64,000 bases of DNA from Clostridium magnum DSM 2767 (GCF_001623875.1 NZ_LWAE01000001.1:434001-498000); one strand, 5' to 3'. Positions 48,339 through 59,983 are shown, counted from the first letter of the stretch. The notes: generated by a model not told the origin, from the letters alone. Made by a program: numbers and translations.

Positions 48339-50648
48339 ATGGATTTGAAGAAACTTTTAAATAAGGAACAGTATGAGGCGGCTGTAACAGTAAACGGACC
48401 GCTATTAATTTTGGCTGGAGCAGGTTCAGGTAAAACAAGAGTATTAACTTATAGAATAGCACATATGATAGAGGATTTAGATATATATCCTTCTAAAATT
48501 TTGGCTATAACTTTTACAAATAAAGCAGCAGAGGAAATGAGAGAAAGAATAAGAGTTCTAGTTGGTGACCAGGTAGACTCTATGTGGGTTTCAACATTTC
48601 ACTCAAGCTGTGTAAGGATTTTAAGAAGAGAAATAGATAAATTGGGATACAATAAAAACTTTGCAATATATGACAGCTATGATCAGAAAGTTCTTATGAA
48701 ACAGTGTATGGAAGAGTTGAATATAAATGATAAAGATATAACAGATAGAGAGATAATAAATAAGATAGGTGAACAAAAGGATAATCTAATATCACCGGAG
48801 AAGTTTAAGAAAGAAAATGGGAATAATTTTAGATTAAATAAAATTGCGGATACGTATCTTTTATATCAGAAAAAGTTAAAAAATAACAATGCATTAGATT
48901 TTGATGATCTAATTTATAAAACTGTAGAGTTATTTAAAAAGAATCCTGATGTACTTGAATTTTATCAGAGAAAGTTTCAGTACATAATGGTAGATGAGTA
49001 CCAAGATACCAATAAATCCCAATATGAGTTAGTTAGACTTTTAGCAGTAGCCCATAAAAATATTTGTGTCGTTGGAGATGATGATCAGTGTATATATGCA
49101 TGGAGAGGTGCAGATATAACTAATATTTTAGATTTTGAAAAGGACTATCCTCAAGCTAAAGTTGTAAAACTAGAGCAAAATTACAGATCTAAAGCTAATA
49201 TACTAAAGGCTGCAAATGATGTTATAAAAAATAATGCCCAAAGAAAAAATAAAATGCTTAGAACAGATAGTGATAGTGGGCAAAAGATAAAAATATATAG
49301 ATCTCATTCAGACATTGATGAAGGTATGTATGTTTCCTCTCAAATAAAAAAAATTAAGCAGGAACAGAATAAATCTTTTAAAGATTTTACAGTACTATAT
49401 AGAACTAATGCACAGTCACGTATTTTTGAAGATGTTTTTATGAAATCTAATATACCTTACAGAATTATTGGAGGATTAAAATTCTATGATAGAAAAGAAA
49501 TCAAGGATATAATGGCTTACTTGAAATTTATAAATAATCCTCTTGATGATATAAGTTTAAGAAGAATAATAAATGTACCAAAAAGAAGTATAGGAGATTC
49601 CACTGTACAAAAAGTTCAAGAGTTTGCAAGCTCAATGGATGAATGCATGTATAGTGTCTTGTTAGATGTGGAACAGGTACTGAATCTTCCAACTAGAGCT
49701 GTGTCTTCTATCAAAAAATTTGTAAGCTTAATAAATAGTTTTATAAGAAGTAGAGATCAAATTTCTGTTTCTACTTTAATAAAGGAAATACTAGACAGTA
49801 CTGGATACTTACAAGAGCTGAAAAGCTCAAAGGATATAGATGATCTTAGTAGAGTTGAAAATCTAAAGGAGCTTGTATCTGCAGCGGCTGAATTTGAAAG
49901 TTCATCTGAAGATAAATCATTGTCTGCCTTCTTAGAAAAGGTTACTTTAGTTTCAGATATAGATAACTTTAATGAAGATGCAGATACGGTTGTGATGATG
50001 ACAGTACATAGTGCTAAAGGACTGGAGTTTCCTGTAGTATTTATGGTTGGTATGGAGAATGGTATTTTCCCAGGAAGTCAATCTTTAAATGATTTTAGCG
50101 AAATGGAAGAGTCAAGAAGACTTTGTTATGTTGGAATAACTAGAGCTAAGGAACAGCTTTATATGACTTCTGCAGAAACTAGAAGAGTGTTTGGAAGAAC
50201 TGTATCCTATTCTCAATCAGATTTTATTGATGAAATATCAGTAGATTTAAAGGAATATGAAGGGGCTATAAGAAGAAGCTTTCCTAGCTTCGGAGGTAGC
50301 AATAATGTCGGCATAAATAGCAATTTAAATAGAGGAATAAGTAGTAATCAAAGTAGGGGTATAAGTGGTAATGGACCTAGAAGTAGTTTTAATTCCATAA
50401 AACCTCCAATAACTGTTCCTAGTAGTATGTCTTATACTGCCACTGATCGTAATGATAAAGAAAGTAGCACTAATTCTTTAAAACCTGAAAATGTTAAGGC
50501 TGGGGTAAAAGTAAAACATAGCAAATTTGGAGTAGGTACAATTGTAAGTGTTTCTAAGAGCGGTAGTGATATTAGATTGACTATAGCCTTCGATAAAATG
50601 GGAATAAAAAATTTAATGTATGGAGTTGCTCCACTAGAAGCAGTATAG
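48339..50648 (+). CDS. pcrA: ATP-dependent DNA helicase PcrA (UvrD/Rep family)
   Basis: ATG 48339 is eight bases after AAGGAG; the frame upstream to GTG 48330 overlaps the RBS. 769 residues. 3'-5' superfamily 1 helicase for repair and for clearing recombinase from DNA. Walker A GAGSGKT near 27-33, TFTNKAAEEM (motif Ia), VDEYQDTN (II), GDDDQCIYAWRGA (III), QNYRSK (IV), TVHSAKGLEFPVVF (V), VGITRAKEQLY (VI). A Ser/Asn-rich linker near 650-690 joins a C-terminal Tudor-like domain (VKHSKFGVGTIVSV), known to bind RNA polymerase. ligA follows after 12 bp. Confidence 0.96.
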   Translation: MDLKKLLNKEQYEAAVTVNGPLLILAGAGSGKTRVLTYRIAHMIEDLDIYPSKILAITFTNKAAEEMRERIRVLVGDQVDSMWVSTFHSSCVRILRREIDKLGYNKNFAIYDSYDQKVLMKQCMEELNINDKDITDREIINKIGEQKDNLISPEKFKKENGNNFRLNKIADTYLLYQKKLKNNNALDFDDLIYKTVELFKKNPDVLEFYQRKFQYIMVDEYQDTNKSQYELVRLLAVAHKNICVVGDDDQCIYAWRGADITNILDFEKDYPQAKVVKLEQNYRSKANILKAANDVIKNNAQRKNKMLRTDSDSGQKIKIYRSHSDIDEGMYVSSQIKKIKQEQNKSFKDFTVLYRTNAQSRIFEDVFMKSNIPYRIIGGLKFYDRKEIKDIMAYLKFINNPLDDISLRRIINVPKRSIGDSTVQKVQEFASSMDECMYSVLLDVEQVLNLPTRAVSSIKKFVSLINSFIRSRDQISVSTLIKEILDSTGYLQELKSSKDIDDLSRVENLKELVSAAAEFESSSEDKSLSAFLEKVTLVSDIDNFNEDADTVVMMTVHSAKGLEFPVVFMVGMENGIFPGSQSLNDFSEMEESRRLCYVGITRAKEQLYMTSAETRRVFGRTVSYSQSDFIDEISVDLKEYEGAIRRSFPSFGGSNNVGINSNLNRGISSNQSRGISGNGPRSSFNSIKPPITVPSSMSYTATDRNDKESSTNSLKPENVKAGVKVKHSKFGVGTIVSVSKSGSDIRLTIAFDKMGIKNLMYGVAPLEAV

Positions 50649-50657
50649 GGAGGCTAA

Positions 50658-52667
<2,010 letters not shown>

Positions 52668-52726
52668 CTATTATGCAAAATTACCTATGAAAAACAGACA
52701 TTTACAAAATTTCGAAAAGGGTTTAT

Positions 52727-52940
52727 CATGAAGTGGAAACTTGAATTAGATGGGTTTGCAAACCCGTCTAATTCTTAGTTGAACGAATCCAGGGACGTAG
52801 CCGCTCTTTACTCACAGTTAAGCAGAGAACCAAAATCTATGATTTTGTGTGAATCGCTTACTCCTCTGACCTGAGGAAGAGGAGTTTCATATAAAGATGG
52901 GAGTATTAGAGCGGATAGTCATCGGGTGAAAATGATTTTG
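52727..52940 (+). ncRNA. Structured intergenic element, copy 2 (after ligA)
   Basis: Stem GAATTAGATGGGTTT / AAACCCGTCTAATTC (52743-52774), the block TTAGTTGAACGAATCCAGGG, CCGCTC, then an extra 75-nt insertion with its own hairpin (ACTCCTC/GAGGAGT), GATGGGAGTATTAGAGCGG and TAGTCATCGG. Same order as copy 1. At least two base pairs of the first stem differ from copy 1 on both sides (C-G to T-A, C-G to A-T), evidence that RNA pairing is conserved. Confidence 0.65.
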
Positions 52941-52978
52941 TTTGTATAAAATAAAGCACTAATGGGTGGAGGAAAAAA

Positions 52979-53248
52979 ATGAGAAGGGCTATTAATTGCT
53001 TAGGCTGGATAGGAGTTTCATTAACTATTTTTACGTTAATATTAACACTCCTTACTACATATCAATTTATATATGTAAAATATTTTAACAGCTATAACAC
53101 TCTACAATGGTGTATATTTTTTACCATGGTTTTTTTAGCTGCTAGAATGTTTGACTTAAAGGCTAGTCTTAAAAATATAGTATATCCTATAACTTGCATG
53201 ATAATTGCAGTGGGAACAATATTTTTCATGTATATGAATGTAAGATGA
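52979..53248 (+). CDS. Small membrane protein of unknown function
   Basis: 89 residues, ATG after GGAGGAAAAA. Three hydrophobic segments: about 8-30, 42-58 and 65-84, with short basic loops. I do not recognise the family. It lies just after structured element copy 2, which could form its leader, and is followed by a strong terminator. Confidence 0.7.
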   Translation: MRRAINCLGWIGVSLTIFTLILTLLTTYQFIYVKYFNSYNTLQWCIFFTMVFLAARMFDLKASLKNIVYPITCMIIAVGTIFFMYMNVR

Positions 53249-53291
53249 AGTGAAGTTTGAAGATATTTAGGTCTGTTTATAATAATGGACA

Positions 53292-53335
53292 GCATGCTCG
53301 TTAAATACATTTTATGTATTTAACGAGCATTTTTT
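53292..53335. terminator. Strong terminator
   Basis: ATGCTCGTTAAATACA and TGTATTTAACGAGCAT form a perfect stem followed by TTTTTT; it can serve the + strand gene and, weakly, the convergent minus-strand gene. Confidence 0.88.
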
Positions 53336-53370
53336 GAAATAAGTCTTTGATAAGCTATAGATAAGTAATT

Positions 53371-53565
53371 TTAATTACTATCCTGTTGCAGCAAGGCATC
53401 ATACTTTTGTACAAGAGTATGCACATGTTGTGTGAGTTTTTCCATGAGATAATTTTTATATTTCAATTGTCTTAATATTTGATTTAGAGTTATAAATCCC
53501 CATATTAAAATAAATATTATAGTACACATAGTTAATATACCTAATATTTCTATGGTAAGTATCAT
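53371..53565 (-). CDS. Small single-span membrane protein, unknown
   Basis: 64 residues from ATG 53565, eight bases after GGAGG; the ATG at 53580 overlaps that RBS. One hydrophobic N-terminal helix (about 3-28), then a basic amphipathic coiled-coil-like tail ending LLQQDSN. No recognised family. Confidence 0.65.
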   Translation of the reverse strand: MILTIEILGILTMCTIIFILIWGFITLNQILRQLKYKNYLMEKLTQHVHTLVQKYDALLQQDSN

Positions 53566-53763
53566 TTTAGTTTCCTCCATTTTATTCAGTTTATTTTTAC
53601 TAATTTACATATGTTGAATTGGAAATGTTTCAAAATATGTAAATATTATATCATAATTCGTACCGATTTAATTTTAAGTTAGAAAATAATACTTGTTTAT
53701 TTTTCAAAATAAGTGTTAATAATTTAGATAGTGTACTAAGTGAGGGAATTAATGGAGGGAACT

Positions 53764-55359
53764 ATGAAAAGGTTCATTTGTTGTATATTAATTTTAAGTA
53801 TAATGTTTTCTAGTGGATGTGTTGAAAAAAGTGTGCAGGGAAATAAAAATGAAGAACTAAAAGATTATATGGTCTATAATTTGGGAAAAGCACCAGAAGA
53901 TTTAATTATGCTTGAAAGTTACGATTTAAGACAGCAGGACTTGTTAGTTAATTTGTTTGAAGGCCTTGTTAGCGAAGATGATAAGGGAAAAATAAATCCT
54001 GCAATTGCTGAGAGTTGGGTTTTAAGTAATGATGATACTTGTTATACTTTTAAAATAAGAGAAAATGCAAAGTGGAGTGATGGAAGTGATATTAATGCCG
54101 AGGACTTTGTTACATTTTTTTCTGAACTTTTAAGTAAGGATATAGATAATAGATATGCTGAGCAGCTTTATTATATATTTGGAGCAGAAGATTATAGGAA
54201 AGGGAAGTGTGACTTTAATGATGTAGCAGTTAGAGCAATTGATAAAAAAAATCTTGAAATAAGATTAAACTATCCTTGTAACTATTTTTTAAATATACTT
54301 TCTCAGCCTATATATTCTTTAAGAAAATTAAATGATAGTTTAAAGACATGGAAGAAAGACTACAAGGATATATTATATTCAGGTAGTTTTATTATAGATG
54401 ACCTTTCGTATAATAATGATATAACTCTAAAGAAGAATATTAACTATTGGAATGAAGATTCAATAAAAAGTAATGAGATTTTGCTTACTTGCATTGATGG
54501 TAGTGAGGCAACCCTTGCAGCTTTTGAAAATAATAAAATTGATTTATTTACAAACCCTCCAATCAGTGAATTTAAAGATCTTGTCAATTCAGGAAAAGCA
54601 CAAACAGCATCCTCCAGTGATTCTAGTTTACTAATATTTAATTTAAAGAAGGAAGGTATAGTCAGGGACATAAATCTTAGAAAAGCGATTTCTATAGGAA
54701 TAGATAGAAGTAATATAGCTAATGAAATACTTAATGGCACAGTAAAAGAGGCCTTGTCATATATACCCTCTAATATTAGTGACGGTATGAGCGGTAAATT
54801 TATAAATAAGGTGTTTTTCAAGAAAGATTTAGAAAAAGAGACTGCCCAAAGTTTAATAAGTAACAGTGAATATGAAAAAAATAAGCAAACTCTAAAATTA
54901 ATTTATTTAGACACATTAGAGAATAAGAAAACATGTGAAGGTATAGCAAAAAAATTAAATGAAAACTTAAAGATAAAAATAGAATGCCAAGGTTATGAAC
55001 AAGAAGAATTTTCCGAGGAAATAAAGAAAAAAGATTATGATATGGCTAAGATTGATTGTGAAGGTAATTATGATTATCCATTATCTTTCTTGGAACAGTG
55101 GATATCTAGTTCAGATATTAATTTTTATGGATATAAAAATATACAATTTGATGAAAAAGTTATAAAGGCTAAAATGGAAAAAGATAAAATTAAAAAAATA
55201 GAGTTATCAAAAGAAGCAGAAAATATATTAATGGAGGATGTACCAGTAGTTCCACTATATTTTTATAATAATATAATTTGTAAAAAAGATAGTATCGAGG
55301 GGATATATACAACTAATAAAGGTAATATAAAATTAGATAAGGTATCTGAAAGAAAATAA
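53764..55359 (+). CDS. Peptide ABC transporter substrate-binding lipoprotein (OppA/SBP_bac_5 family)
   Basis: ATG 53764 after GGAGGGA; an in-frame GTG at 53740 lies before the RBS. 531 residues. Lipoprotein signal with lipobox SSGC, Cys19. DLLVNLFEGLVSEDDKGKINPAIAESWVLSNDDTCYTFKIRENAKWSDGS is the family signature, and RKAISIGIDRSNIANEIL the second-lobe motif. No permease or ATPase genes are next to it, so it is an orphan binding protein that would use a transporter encoded elsewhere. Confidence 0.92.
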   Translation: MKRFICCILILSIMFSSGCVEKSVQGNKNEELKDYMVYNLGKAPEDLIMLESYDLRQQDLLVNLFEGLVSEDDKGKINPAIAESWVLSNDDTCYTFKIRENAKWSDGSDINAEDFVTFFSELLSKDIDNRYAEQLYYIFGAEDYRKGKCDFNDVAVRAIDKKNLEIRLNYPCNYFLNILSQPIYSLRKLNDSLKTWKKDYKDILYSGSFIIDDLSYNNDITLKKNINYWNEDSIKSNEILLTCIDGSEATLAAFENNKIDLFTNPPISEFKDLVNSGKAQTASSSDSSLLIFNLKKEGIVRDINLRKAISIGIDRSNIANEILNGTVKEALSYIPSNISDGMSGKFINKVFFKKDLEKETAQSLISNSEYEKNKQTLKLIYLDTLENKKTCEGIAKKLNENLKIKIECQGYEQEEFSEEIKKKDYDMAKIDCEGNYDYPLSFLEQWISSSDINFYGYKNIQFDEKVIKAKMEKDKIKKIELSKEAENILMEDVPVVPLYFYNNIICKKDSIEGIYTTNKGNIKLDKVSERK

Positions 55360-55393
55360 CAAGTCAAAGATGCCTAAAGTATGTGCTAAGTAA

Positions 55394-55423
55394 AAAACTC
55401 CCTATTTTAAGGGAGTTTTTTTG
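55394..55423. terminator. Bidirectional terminator
   Basis: AAAACTCCC and GGGAGTTTT pair around TATTTTAA with T tract on the + strand and A tract for the minus strand. It overlaps the last codons of the small minus-strand gene. Confidence 0.8.
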
Positions 55424-55557
55424 GTAGATTGCTTAGGAATAAAATAAGCACAGCCTGCTTCCAAGCTAAAAACACTTGAAAGTGGAGTAACGTGGTTAAA
55501 TGTACACTTACCGTTTTTTGAATGCATACAGTTCTCAGAACAACTTATGTCCATCAT
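55402..55557 (-). CDS. Small Cys-rich protein (51 residues)
   Basis: Minus-strand frame from ATG 55557, ten bases after a perfect AAGGAGGT (complement of 55568-55575). The sequence begins MMDISCSENCMHSKNGKC and continues TFNHVTPLSSVFSLEAGCAYF; the CxxxC-x7-C arrangement with a later Cys resembles small clostridial proteins often annotated as DUF1540-like or wrongly as hydroxymyristoyl-ACP dehydratase. Probably a metal-binding mini-protein of unknown role. The stop codon falls inside the shared terminator. Confidence 0.7.
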   Translation of the reverse strand: MMDISCSENCMHSKNGKCTFNHVTPLSSVFSLEAGCAYFIPKQSTKKTPLK

Positions 55558-55659
55558 AAATTTACGTACCTCCTTATCAAGCAGGTTGAAGTCTATTTGC
55601 TATAAGGTGCTTGTACTGTGGGTTATATTATTATATCCATAAACTTTAAAAATTATTTT

Positions 55660-57051
55660 TTAAAGTTTATTAGGAGTTAAGACTTGTATAATGAAGAAGA
55701 ATATTAGCATATTTTTATAACTATCAAAGGAAAGCCTTGGGTCTTTAAAGATTTCTTTCTTTTTATTATAAGTAACATGTTTTGCAAATACAGGAGCTAA
55801 TTCATAACTTTCTGGTGTTGGTATTGAGGGCATTCTAAAATGCTGTTCTTCCATCAAATCATCAGGTTTCAAAGAGTAATTTCTATATCTCTCCACATTA
55901 GTTAAATCAGGTGCATCAGGCCAGCTTAGAATAATTCCTGAATCTATAATTTGGCGCTTAAATATATCTATAATAATTTCATTACTCTTGTTTTCTTGTT
56001 CATTTATATCCGAGTTTATTATGCAAACTAAAAGATATAATATAATTTCAGTACAAGAGAAAGTAATGTCTTTACCTTCAGTATACTTTGTAAAGATTCC
56101 TTTTTCAGGGTCATATAAGTCTAAAAGTTTAGAAACTAATTTGTCTGCTTTATCTTTAAATTTAATGATACCAGTGTTCTTATAGAATAGTATATAGTTT
56201 ATATATTTTAAGCAGTTAAGTTCTATATCTTTAGTTGTAAAAGAAAGCTTAGTATCAATTGAATCTTCGAATAAAAATTCAGATAAATCTAAAAGTAGAA
56301 GTTTACATTCTTCATTCTTAGAATACTTATAAAAAGTATTTAATCCTATGCATAATTTAACAAGTTCATCAGCGGGGAGATCATATAATTCTTCTCTATA
56401 TTCTAAAAACATATTTAAAATGTCTAGAGAAAAATTTTTGTAACTTTCTTTTTCTTCACCTTCCATTAAGTCTGAGCATTTATAAAATGCAGCCATAAGG
56501 AGTGCTTGGGATGCAAAACTAAATTTTTTGTCTTTTTCCTCAAACTTTAATTCTTCATCATATAAGTTACCCTGAAACTTTTTATCTATAAATACGCCTT
56601 CTTGATTCCTAAAATAAGAAGCATAAAACTCTAATTGCTTATTAGATAATGAACGATAAAGCTCGCTTAAATTGTAGTTATTTGTATCTATGTCCTTAAA
56701 ATTCTTATAGTAATCTGAAAGATCAAGTAAGCATAATGTCATTAAAGAATTACTATCTATGTTTATTTCCTTTTTAAATTTATCTTCGTTCCAAGTAAGC
56801 TTATTATCTAGGTTTATAAGCTTAGGACTCGCCTTTCTATATATACATAAAAGTGGAGAAAGGTCTTTAAATGTGTTAATATCAAAGTTAGAAGTATTTC
56901 TCATTTTAAGTTCTTTTGGTGAGCTATATACTCCGCATTTAGAATATAGTACAATTTGATTTAAGGATTCCTTTGCTAAATAAAAGAGTTGATGATTAAT
57001 ATTTTCTTTGTTTAATTTGTTGATTCTTAAAAAGGGACCGATATATTTCAA
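55660..57051 (-). CDS. Conserved hypothetical protein, unknown family
   Basis: 463 residues from TTG 57051, with GGTGGTG about eight bases upstream. No signal peptide or membrane segment. Largely alpha-helical with repeated Leu/Tyr-rich helices (LCLLDLSDYYKNF, KLCIGLNTFYKYSKNEECKLLLLDLSEFL, LVSKLLDLYDPEKGIFTKY), which looks like an alpha/alpha-toroid of glycosidase type, but I see no catalytic motif. Transcribed alone, divergent from rph. Confidence 0.7.
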   Translation of the reverse strand: MKYIGPFLRINKLNKENINHQLFYLAKESLNQIVLYSKCGVYSSPKELKMRNTSNFDINTFKDLSPLLCIYRKASPKLINLDNKLTWNEDKFKKEINIDSNSLMTLCLLDLSDYYKNFKDIDTNNYNLSELYRSLSNKQLEFYASYFRNQEGVFIDKKFQGNLYDEELKFEEKDKKFSFASQALLMAAFYKCSDLMEGEEKESYKNFSLDILNMFLEYREELYDLPADELVKLCIGLNTFYKYSKNEECKLLLLDLSEFLFEDSIDTKLSFTTKDIELNCLKYINYILFYKNTGIIKFKDKADKLVSKLLDLYDPEKGIFTKYTEGKDITFSCTEIILYLLVCIINSDINEQENKSNEIIIDIFKRQIIDSGIILSWPDAPDLTNVERYRNYSLKPDDLMEEQHFRMPSIPTPESYELAPVFAKHVTYNKKKEIFKDPRLSFDSYKNMLIFFFIIQVLTPNKL

Positions 57052-57424
57052 AACACATACACCACCATAAATTAATCCTTATATTAATAATATGATGGAA
57101 ACTATAAAATGGTGCTAGTTTATTTTTTAGAAGAGAAAAAATTTTATTTATGTTATTCAAAAGTTTCCTTGTTAAAGCTAGAGGTGGTTAATCATTACTA
57201 AAAATACTGCAAAAAGAGAGTATTAAAGCTTTAGTTATAGGTAAAATTATTAAAGGAAAAAGTCTCTTAGTAAATAGTGACATGGAAATAGAACTAATGT
57301 ATTTTCAGAGAAGTAAACCATTTCTTTTGAAAAAAAATATTTAATATGAAAATAAAAATTAAATATCGTATAATAATTTAGTGAAAAATGATAAGATTTG
57401 ATATTATATCGAGGAGGTAAAAAA
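57052..57424. other. Divergent intergenic region before rph
   Basis: 373 bp, AT-rich. A TATAAT at 57369-57374 is the likely -10 of rph, without a good -35. A frame of about 50 codons (about 57198-57344, reading IKALVIGKIIKGKSLLVNS) has no start codon or RBS and may be a decayed gene. No other feature seen. Confidence 0.4.
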
Positions 57425-58174
57425 ATGAGGGTTGACGGTAGAAAAAATGATCAAACTAGACATATAAAAATAACAAGGAATTATACAAAATATGCTGAAG
57501 GTTCAGTTTTAATAGAAACAGGGGATACAAAGGTAATTTGCACTGCATCAATAGAGGATAAAGTGCCTCCATTTTTAAAGGGTAAGGGTGAAGGATGGAT
57601 AACTTGTGAATATAATATGATACCAAGAGCTACACATATCAGAAAAGTCAGAGATATAACTAAAGGCAAAATGGATGGAAGAACTATGGAAATACAAAGG
57701 TTAATAGGCAGGGCTTTAAGATCTGTAGTTGATTTAAAAGCTATTGGCGAAAAGACCATATGGATAGATTGTGATGTAATACAGGCAGACGGTGGAACAA
57801 GAACAGCATCTATTTCTGGTGCTTTTATAGCATTAGTAGATGCAGTTAATAAACTGCATAAACATTCACCATTTACTGTGTATCCAATAAGATCCTTTGT
57901 AAGTGCTGTAAGTGTTGGAATTGTAAATAATATAAAAATGCTGGATTTATGCTATGAAGAAGATTCTCATGCAAAGGTTGATATGAATATAGTAATGACT
58001 GACGCTGGAGAATTTATAGAACTACAGGGTACAGGAGAGGAAAGTCCTTTCTCAAGAAACGATTTAAATGAATTGTTAGCATTAGGAGAAAAGGGCATAA
58101 AACAAATGATTCAAGCTCAAAAGGATAGTCTGAAAATGGATTCTTTATGGATTGGAACAGGTGAGAGTAAATGA
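57425..58174 (+). CDS. rph: Ribonuclease PH
   Basis: ATG 57425 after GAGGAGG; the frame upstream to 57398 contains the RBS. 249 residues. Phosphorolytic 3'-5' exoribonuclease that trims tRNA 3' ends. Opens [54 protein letters not shown] and [19 protein letters not shown] are the RNase PH motifs. Overlaps rdgB by 4 bp (ATGA). Notably close to the tRNA array downstream. Confidence 0.97.
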   Translation: MRVDGRKNDQTRHIKITRNYTKYAEGSVLIETGDTKVICTASIEDKVPPFLKGKGEGWITCEYNMIPRATHIRKVRDITKGKMDGRTMEIQRLIGRALRSVVDLKAIGEKTIWIDCDVIQADGGTRTASISGAFIALVDAVNKLHKHSPFTVYPIRSFVSAVSVGIVNNIKMLDLCYEEDSHAKVDMNIVMTDAGEFIELQGTGEESPFSRNDLNELLALGEKGIKQMIQAQKDSLKMDSLWIGTGESK

Positions 58175-58776
58175 GAAAGTTAATTGTAGCAAGTAATAAT
58201 TCCAAAAAAATTAAAGAAATTAAAGAGATACTATCTAAATATCCTGTAGAAGTAGTATCTCTTAAAGAAGCAGGAATAGATGTAGAAGTAGAAGAAGATG
58301 GTAATACATTTGTAGAAAATGCGTATAAGAAGGCTATAGAAATATATAAAATTATTCCTGAATGTATGGTTTTAGCAGATGACTCAGGGCTTATGGTAGA
58401 TTGCCTAGGCGGGGCCCCTGGAGTTTATTCTGCCAGATTTGCAGGAGAACATGGCAATGATAAGAAGAATAATGAAAAGTTATTAAGTTTGTTAGAGAAT
58501 AAAGAAGAGCATGAAAAGACAGCTAAATTTGTATGCGCTATTGTTTTAGTGTCAGATTATGATAACCTTATAAAGGTTGAAGGGGAATTAGAAGGAGTAA
58601 TTTTAGACAGAGAAAGAGGTGAAAATGGGTTCGGATATGATCCAATATTTTATGTGCCTAAATATGAAATGACTTGTGCAGAGATGAATTCGGATTTAAA
58701 GAACGTTATTAGTCATAGAGCAAAAGCTTTTGAGAAGCTGGAGGAACAAATTAAGAAACATATAATGGAGGGTTAA
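58171..58776 (+). CDS. rdgB: XTP/dITP diphosphatase (RdgB/HAM1)
   Basis: 201 residues, translationally coupled to rph. Hydrolyses non-canonical purine nucleoside triphosphates. Seen: [12 protein letters not shown] at the start, [38 protein letters not shown], and GFGYDPIF with SHRAKAF at the end, all HAM1 motifs. Confidence 0.95.
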   Translation: MRKLIVASNNSKKIKEIKEILSKYPVEVVSLKEAGIDVEVEEDGNTFVENAYKKAIEIYKIIPECMVLADDSGLMVDCLGGAPGVYSARFAGEHGNDKKNNEKLLSLLENKEEHEKTAKFVCAIVLVSDYDNLIKVEGELEGVILDRERGENGFGYDPIFYVPKYEMTCAEMNSDLKNVISHRAKAFEKLEEQIKKHIMEG

Positions 58777-58779
58777 AAA

Positions 58780-59250
58780 TTGATAATAGGGGTAATAAGT
58801 GATACGCATAGACATACATGGGTAGTTGAAAATGCTATAAAAAAGTTAGAAGGATCGGATGTAATTATTCATTTGGGGGATAATGTTCAAGATGTTAAGG
58901 AAATATCCAAATATTATAAGGGTCCGATTATAAATGTCAAAGGTAACTGTGATTTTGCGGTAGATACCCCAAGTGAGAGAATAGAGATTATAGCAGGAAA
59001 AAAAGTCTTTATTACTCATGGACATAGATATGATGTTAAATATGATCTGTCAAGATTAAGATATAGAGCTTTAGAAGTAGAAGCTGACATTGTGTTGTTT
59101 GGACATTCACATGTATCGAAAATAGTATATGAAGATGGGATATGGTTTGTGAATCCTGGAAGCCCAGCTTTATCAAGGGATGGCTTCAATAGTGTAGCTT
59201 CTATTGAAATAGAAAAGGACAAGATAAACCCTAGTATAAAGGGGGTTTAG
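58780..59250 (+). CDS. YfcE/MJ0936-type metallophosphoesterase
   Basis: TTG start after GGAGGG. 156 residues. Metal-binding motifs in order: SDTHRH, LGDN, VKGNCD, THGHRYD, GHSH, then NPGSPALSR, the signature of the small YfcE/MJ0936 phosphodiesterases with two metal ions. Natural substrate unknown. Last gene of the rph-rdgB operon, 3 bp after rdgB. Confidence 0.93.
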   Translation: MIIGVISDTHRHTWVVENAIKKLEGSDVIIHLGDNVQDVKEISKYYKGPIINVKGNCDFAVDTPSERIEIIAGKKVFITHGHRYDVKYDLSRLRYRALEVEADIVLFGHSHVSKIVYEDGIWFVNPGSPALSRDGFNSVASIEIEKDKINPSIKGV

Positions 59251-59281
59251 AGAAAAAAATAAAAAAAGTTTAAAATAAGTA

Positions 59282-59310
59282 TTGACGAATATAAATATAT
59301 CGTGTAGAAT
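59282..59310 (+). promoter_or_regulatory. Promoter of the tRNA array
   Basis: TTGACG at 59282-59287, 17-bp spacer, TAGAAT at 59305-59310, about 60 bp before the first tRNA. A small hairpin ATTCAGGA/TCCTGAAT (59350-59369) lies in the leader. Confidence 0.75.
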
Positions 59311-59371
59311 AATCTATGTCGTCGGGAGTTAGTAACAACGACGAAACGAATTCAGGAAAGTTCCTGAATGC

Positions 59372-59447
59372 CGGGGTGTGGCGCAGATGGGAGCGCGCGT
59401 GGTTTGGGACCATGAGGTCGCAGGTTCAATCCCTGTCACCCCGACCA
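59372..59447 (+). tRNA. tRNA-Pro(TGG)
   Basis: 76 nt with encoded CCA. Acceptor CGGGGTG/CACCCCG; loop TTTGGGA gives anticodon TGG. Three identical copies in the array. Confidence 0.96.
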
Positions 59448-59489
59448 TAATTTAAAATACAAAATATGACATAAAGGTATATTAAATAT

Positions 59490-59565
59490 CGGGGTGTGGC
59501 GCAGATGGGAGCGCGCGTGGTTTGGGACCATGAGGTCGCAGGTTCAATCCCTGTCACCCCGACCA
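59490..59565 (+). tRNA. tRNA-Pro(TGG)
   Basis: Identical to the first tRNA-Pro; CCA encoded. Confidence 0.96.
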
Positions 59566-59586
59566 CTAATAAAAATATACAAACAT

Positions 59587-59660
59587 GCGGGTGTAACTCA
59601 ATGGTAGAGTGCTAGCCTTCCAAGCTAGTTACGAGGGTTCGATTCCCTTCACCCGCTCCA
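59587..59660 (+). tRNA. tRNA-Gly(TCC)
   Basis: 74 nt with encoded CCA. Acceptor GCGGGTG/CACCCGC; loop CTTCCAA gives anticodon TCC. Four copies in the array. Confidence 0.96.
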
Positions 59661-59666
59661 AAACAT

Positions 59667-59743
<77 letters not shown>

Positions 59744-59747
59744 TATG

Positions 59748-59823
59748 GTGGGCGTAGTTCAGTTGGTAGAGCGCCAGATTGTGATTCTGGTTGTCGTGGG
59801 TTCAAGTCCCATCGTTCACCCCA
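59748..59823 (+). tRNA. tRNA-His(GTG)
   Basis: 76 nt, with the extra G-1 at 59747 that His tRNAs carry. Loop TTGTGAT gives anticodon GTG. Acceptor GTGGGCG/CGTTCAC contains two G-U pairs. Confidence 0.95.
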
Positions 59824-59828
59824 TACAT

Positions 59829-59903
59829 TGGGATATCGCCAAGCGGTAAGGCACTAGACTTTGACTCTAGTATTCGTAGGTTCAAATCCTGCTATCCCAG
59901 CCA
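59829..59903 (+). tRNA. tRNA-Gln(TTG)
   Basis: 75 nt with CCA. Acceptor TGGGATA/TATCCCA; loop CTTTGAC gives anticodon TTG. Single copy in the array. Confidence 0.95.
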
Positions 59904-59907
59904 TTAT

Positions 59908-59983
59908 GGTTTACTAGCTCAGTCGGTAGAGCACTTGACTTTTAATCAAGTTGTCCGGGGTTCGATTCCCCGGTAAGCCACCA
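59908..59983 (+). tRNA. tRNA-Lys(TTT)
   Basis: 76 nt with CCA. Acceptor GGTTTAC/GTAAGCC; loop CTTTTAA gives anticodon TTT. First gene of a duplicated Lys-Leu-Gly-Gly block. Confidence 0.96.

Noticed and set aside
57198..57344. Possible small gene upstream of rph
   Set aside because: The frame lacks a start codon and RBS; at most a decayed gene.
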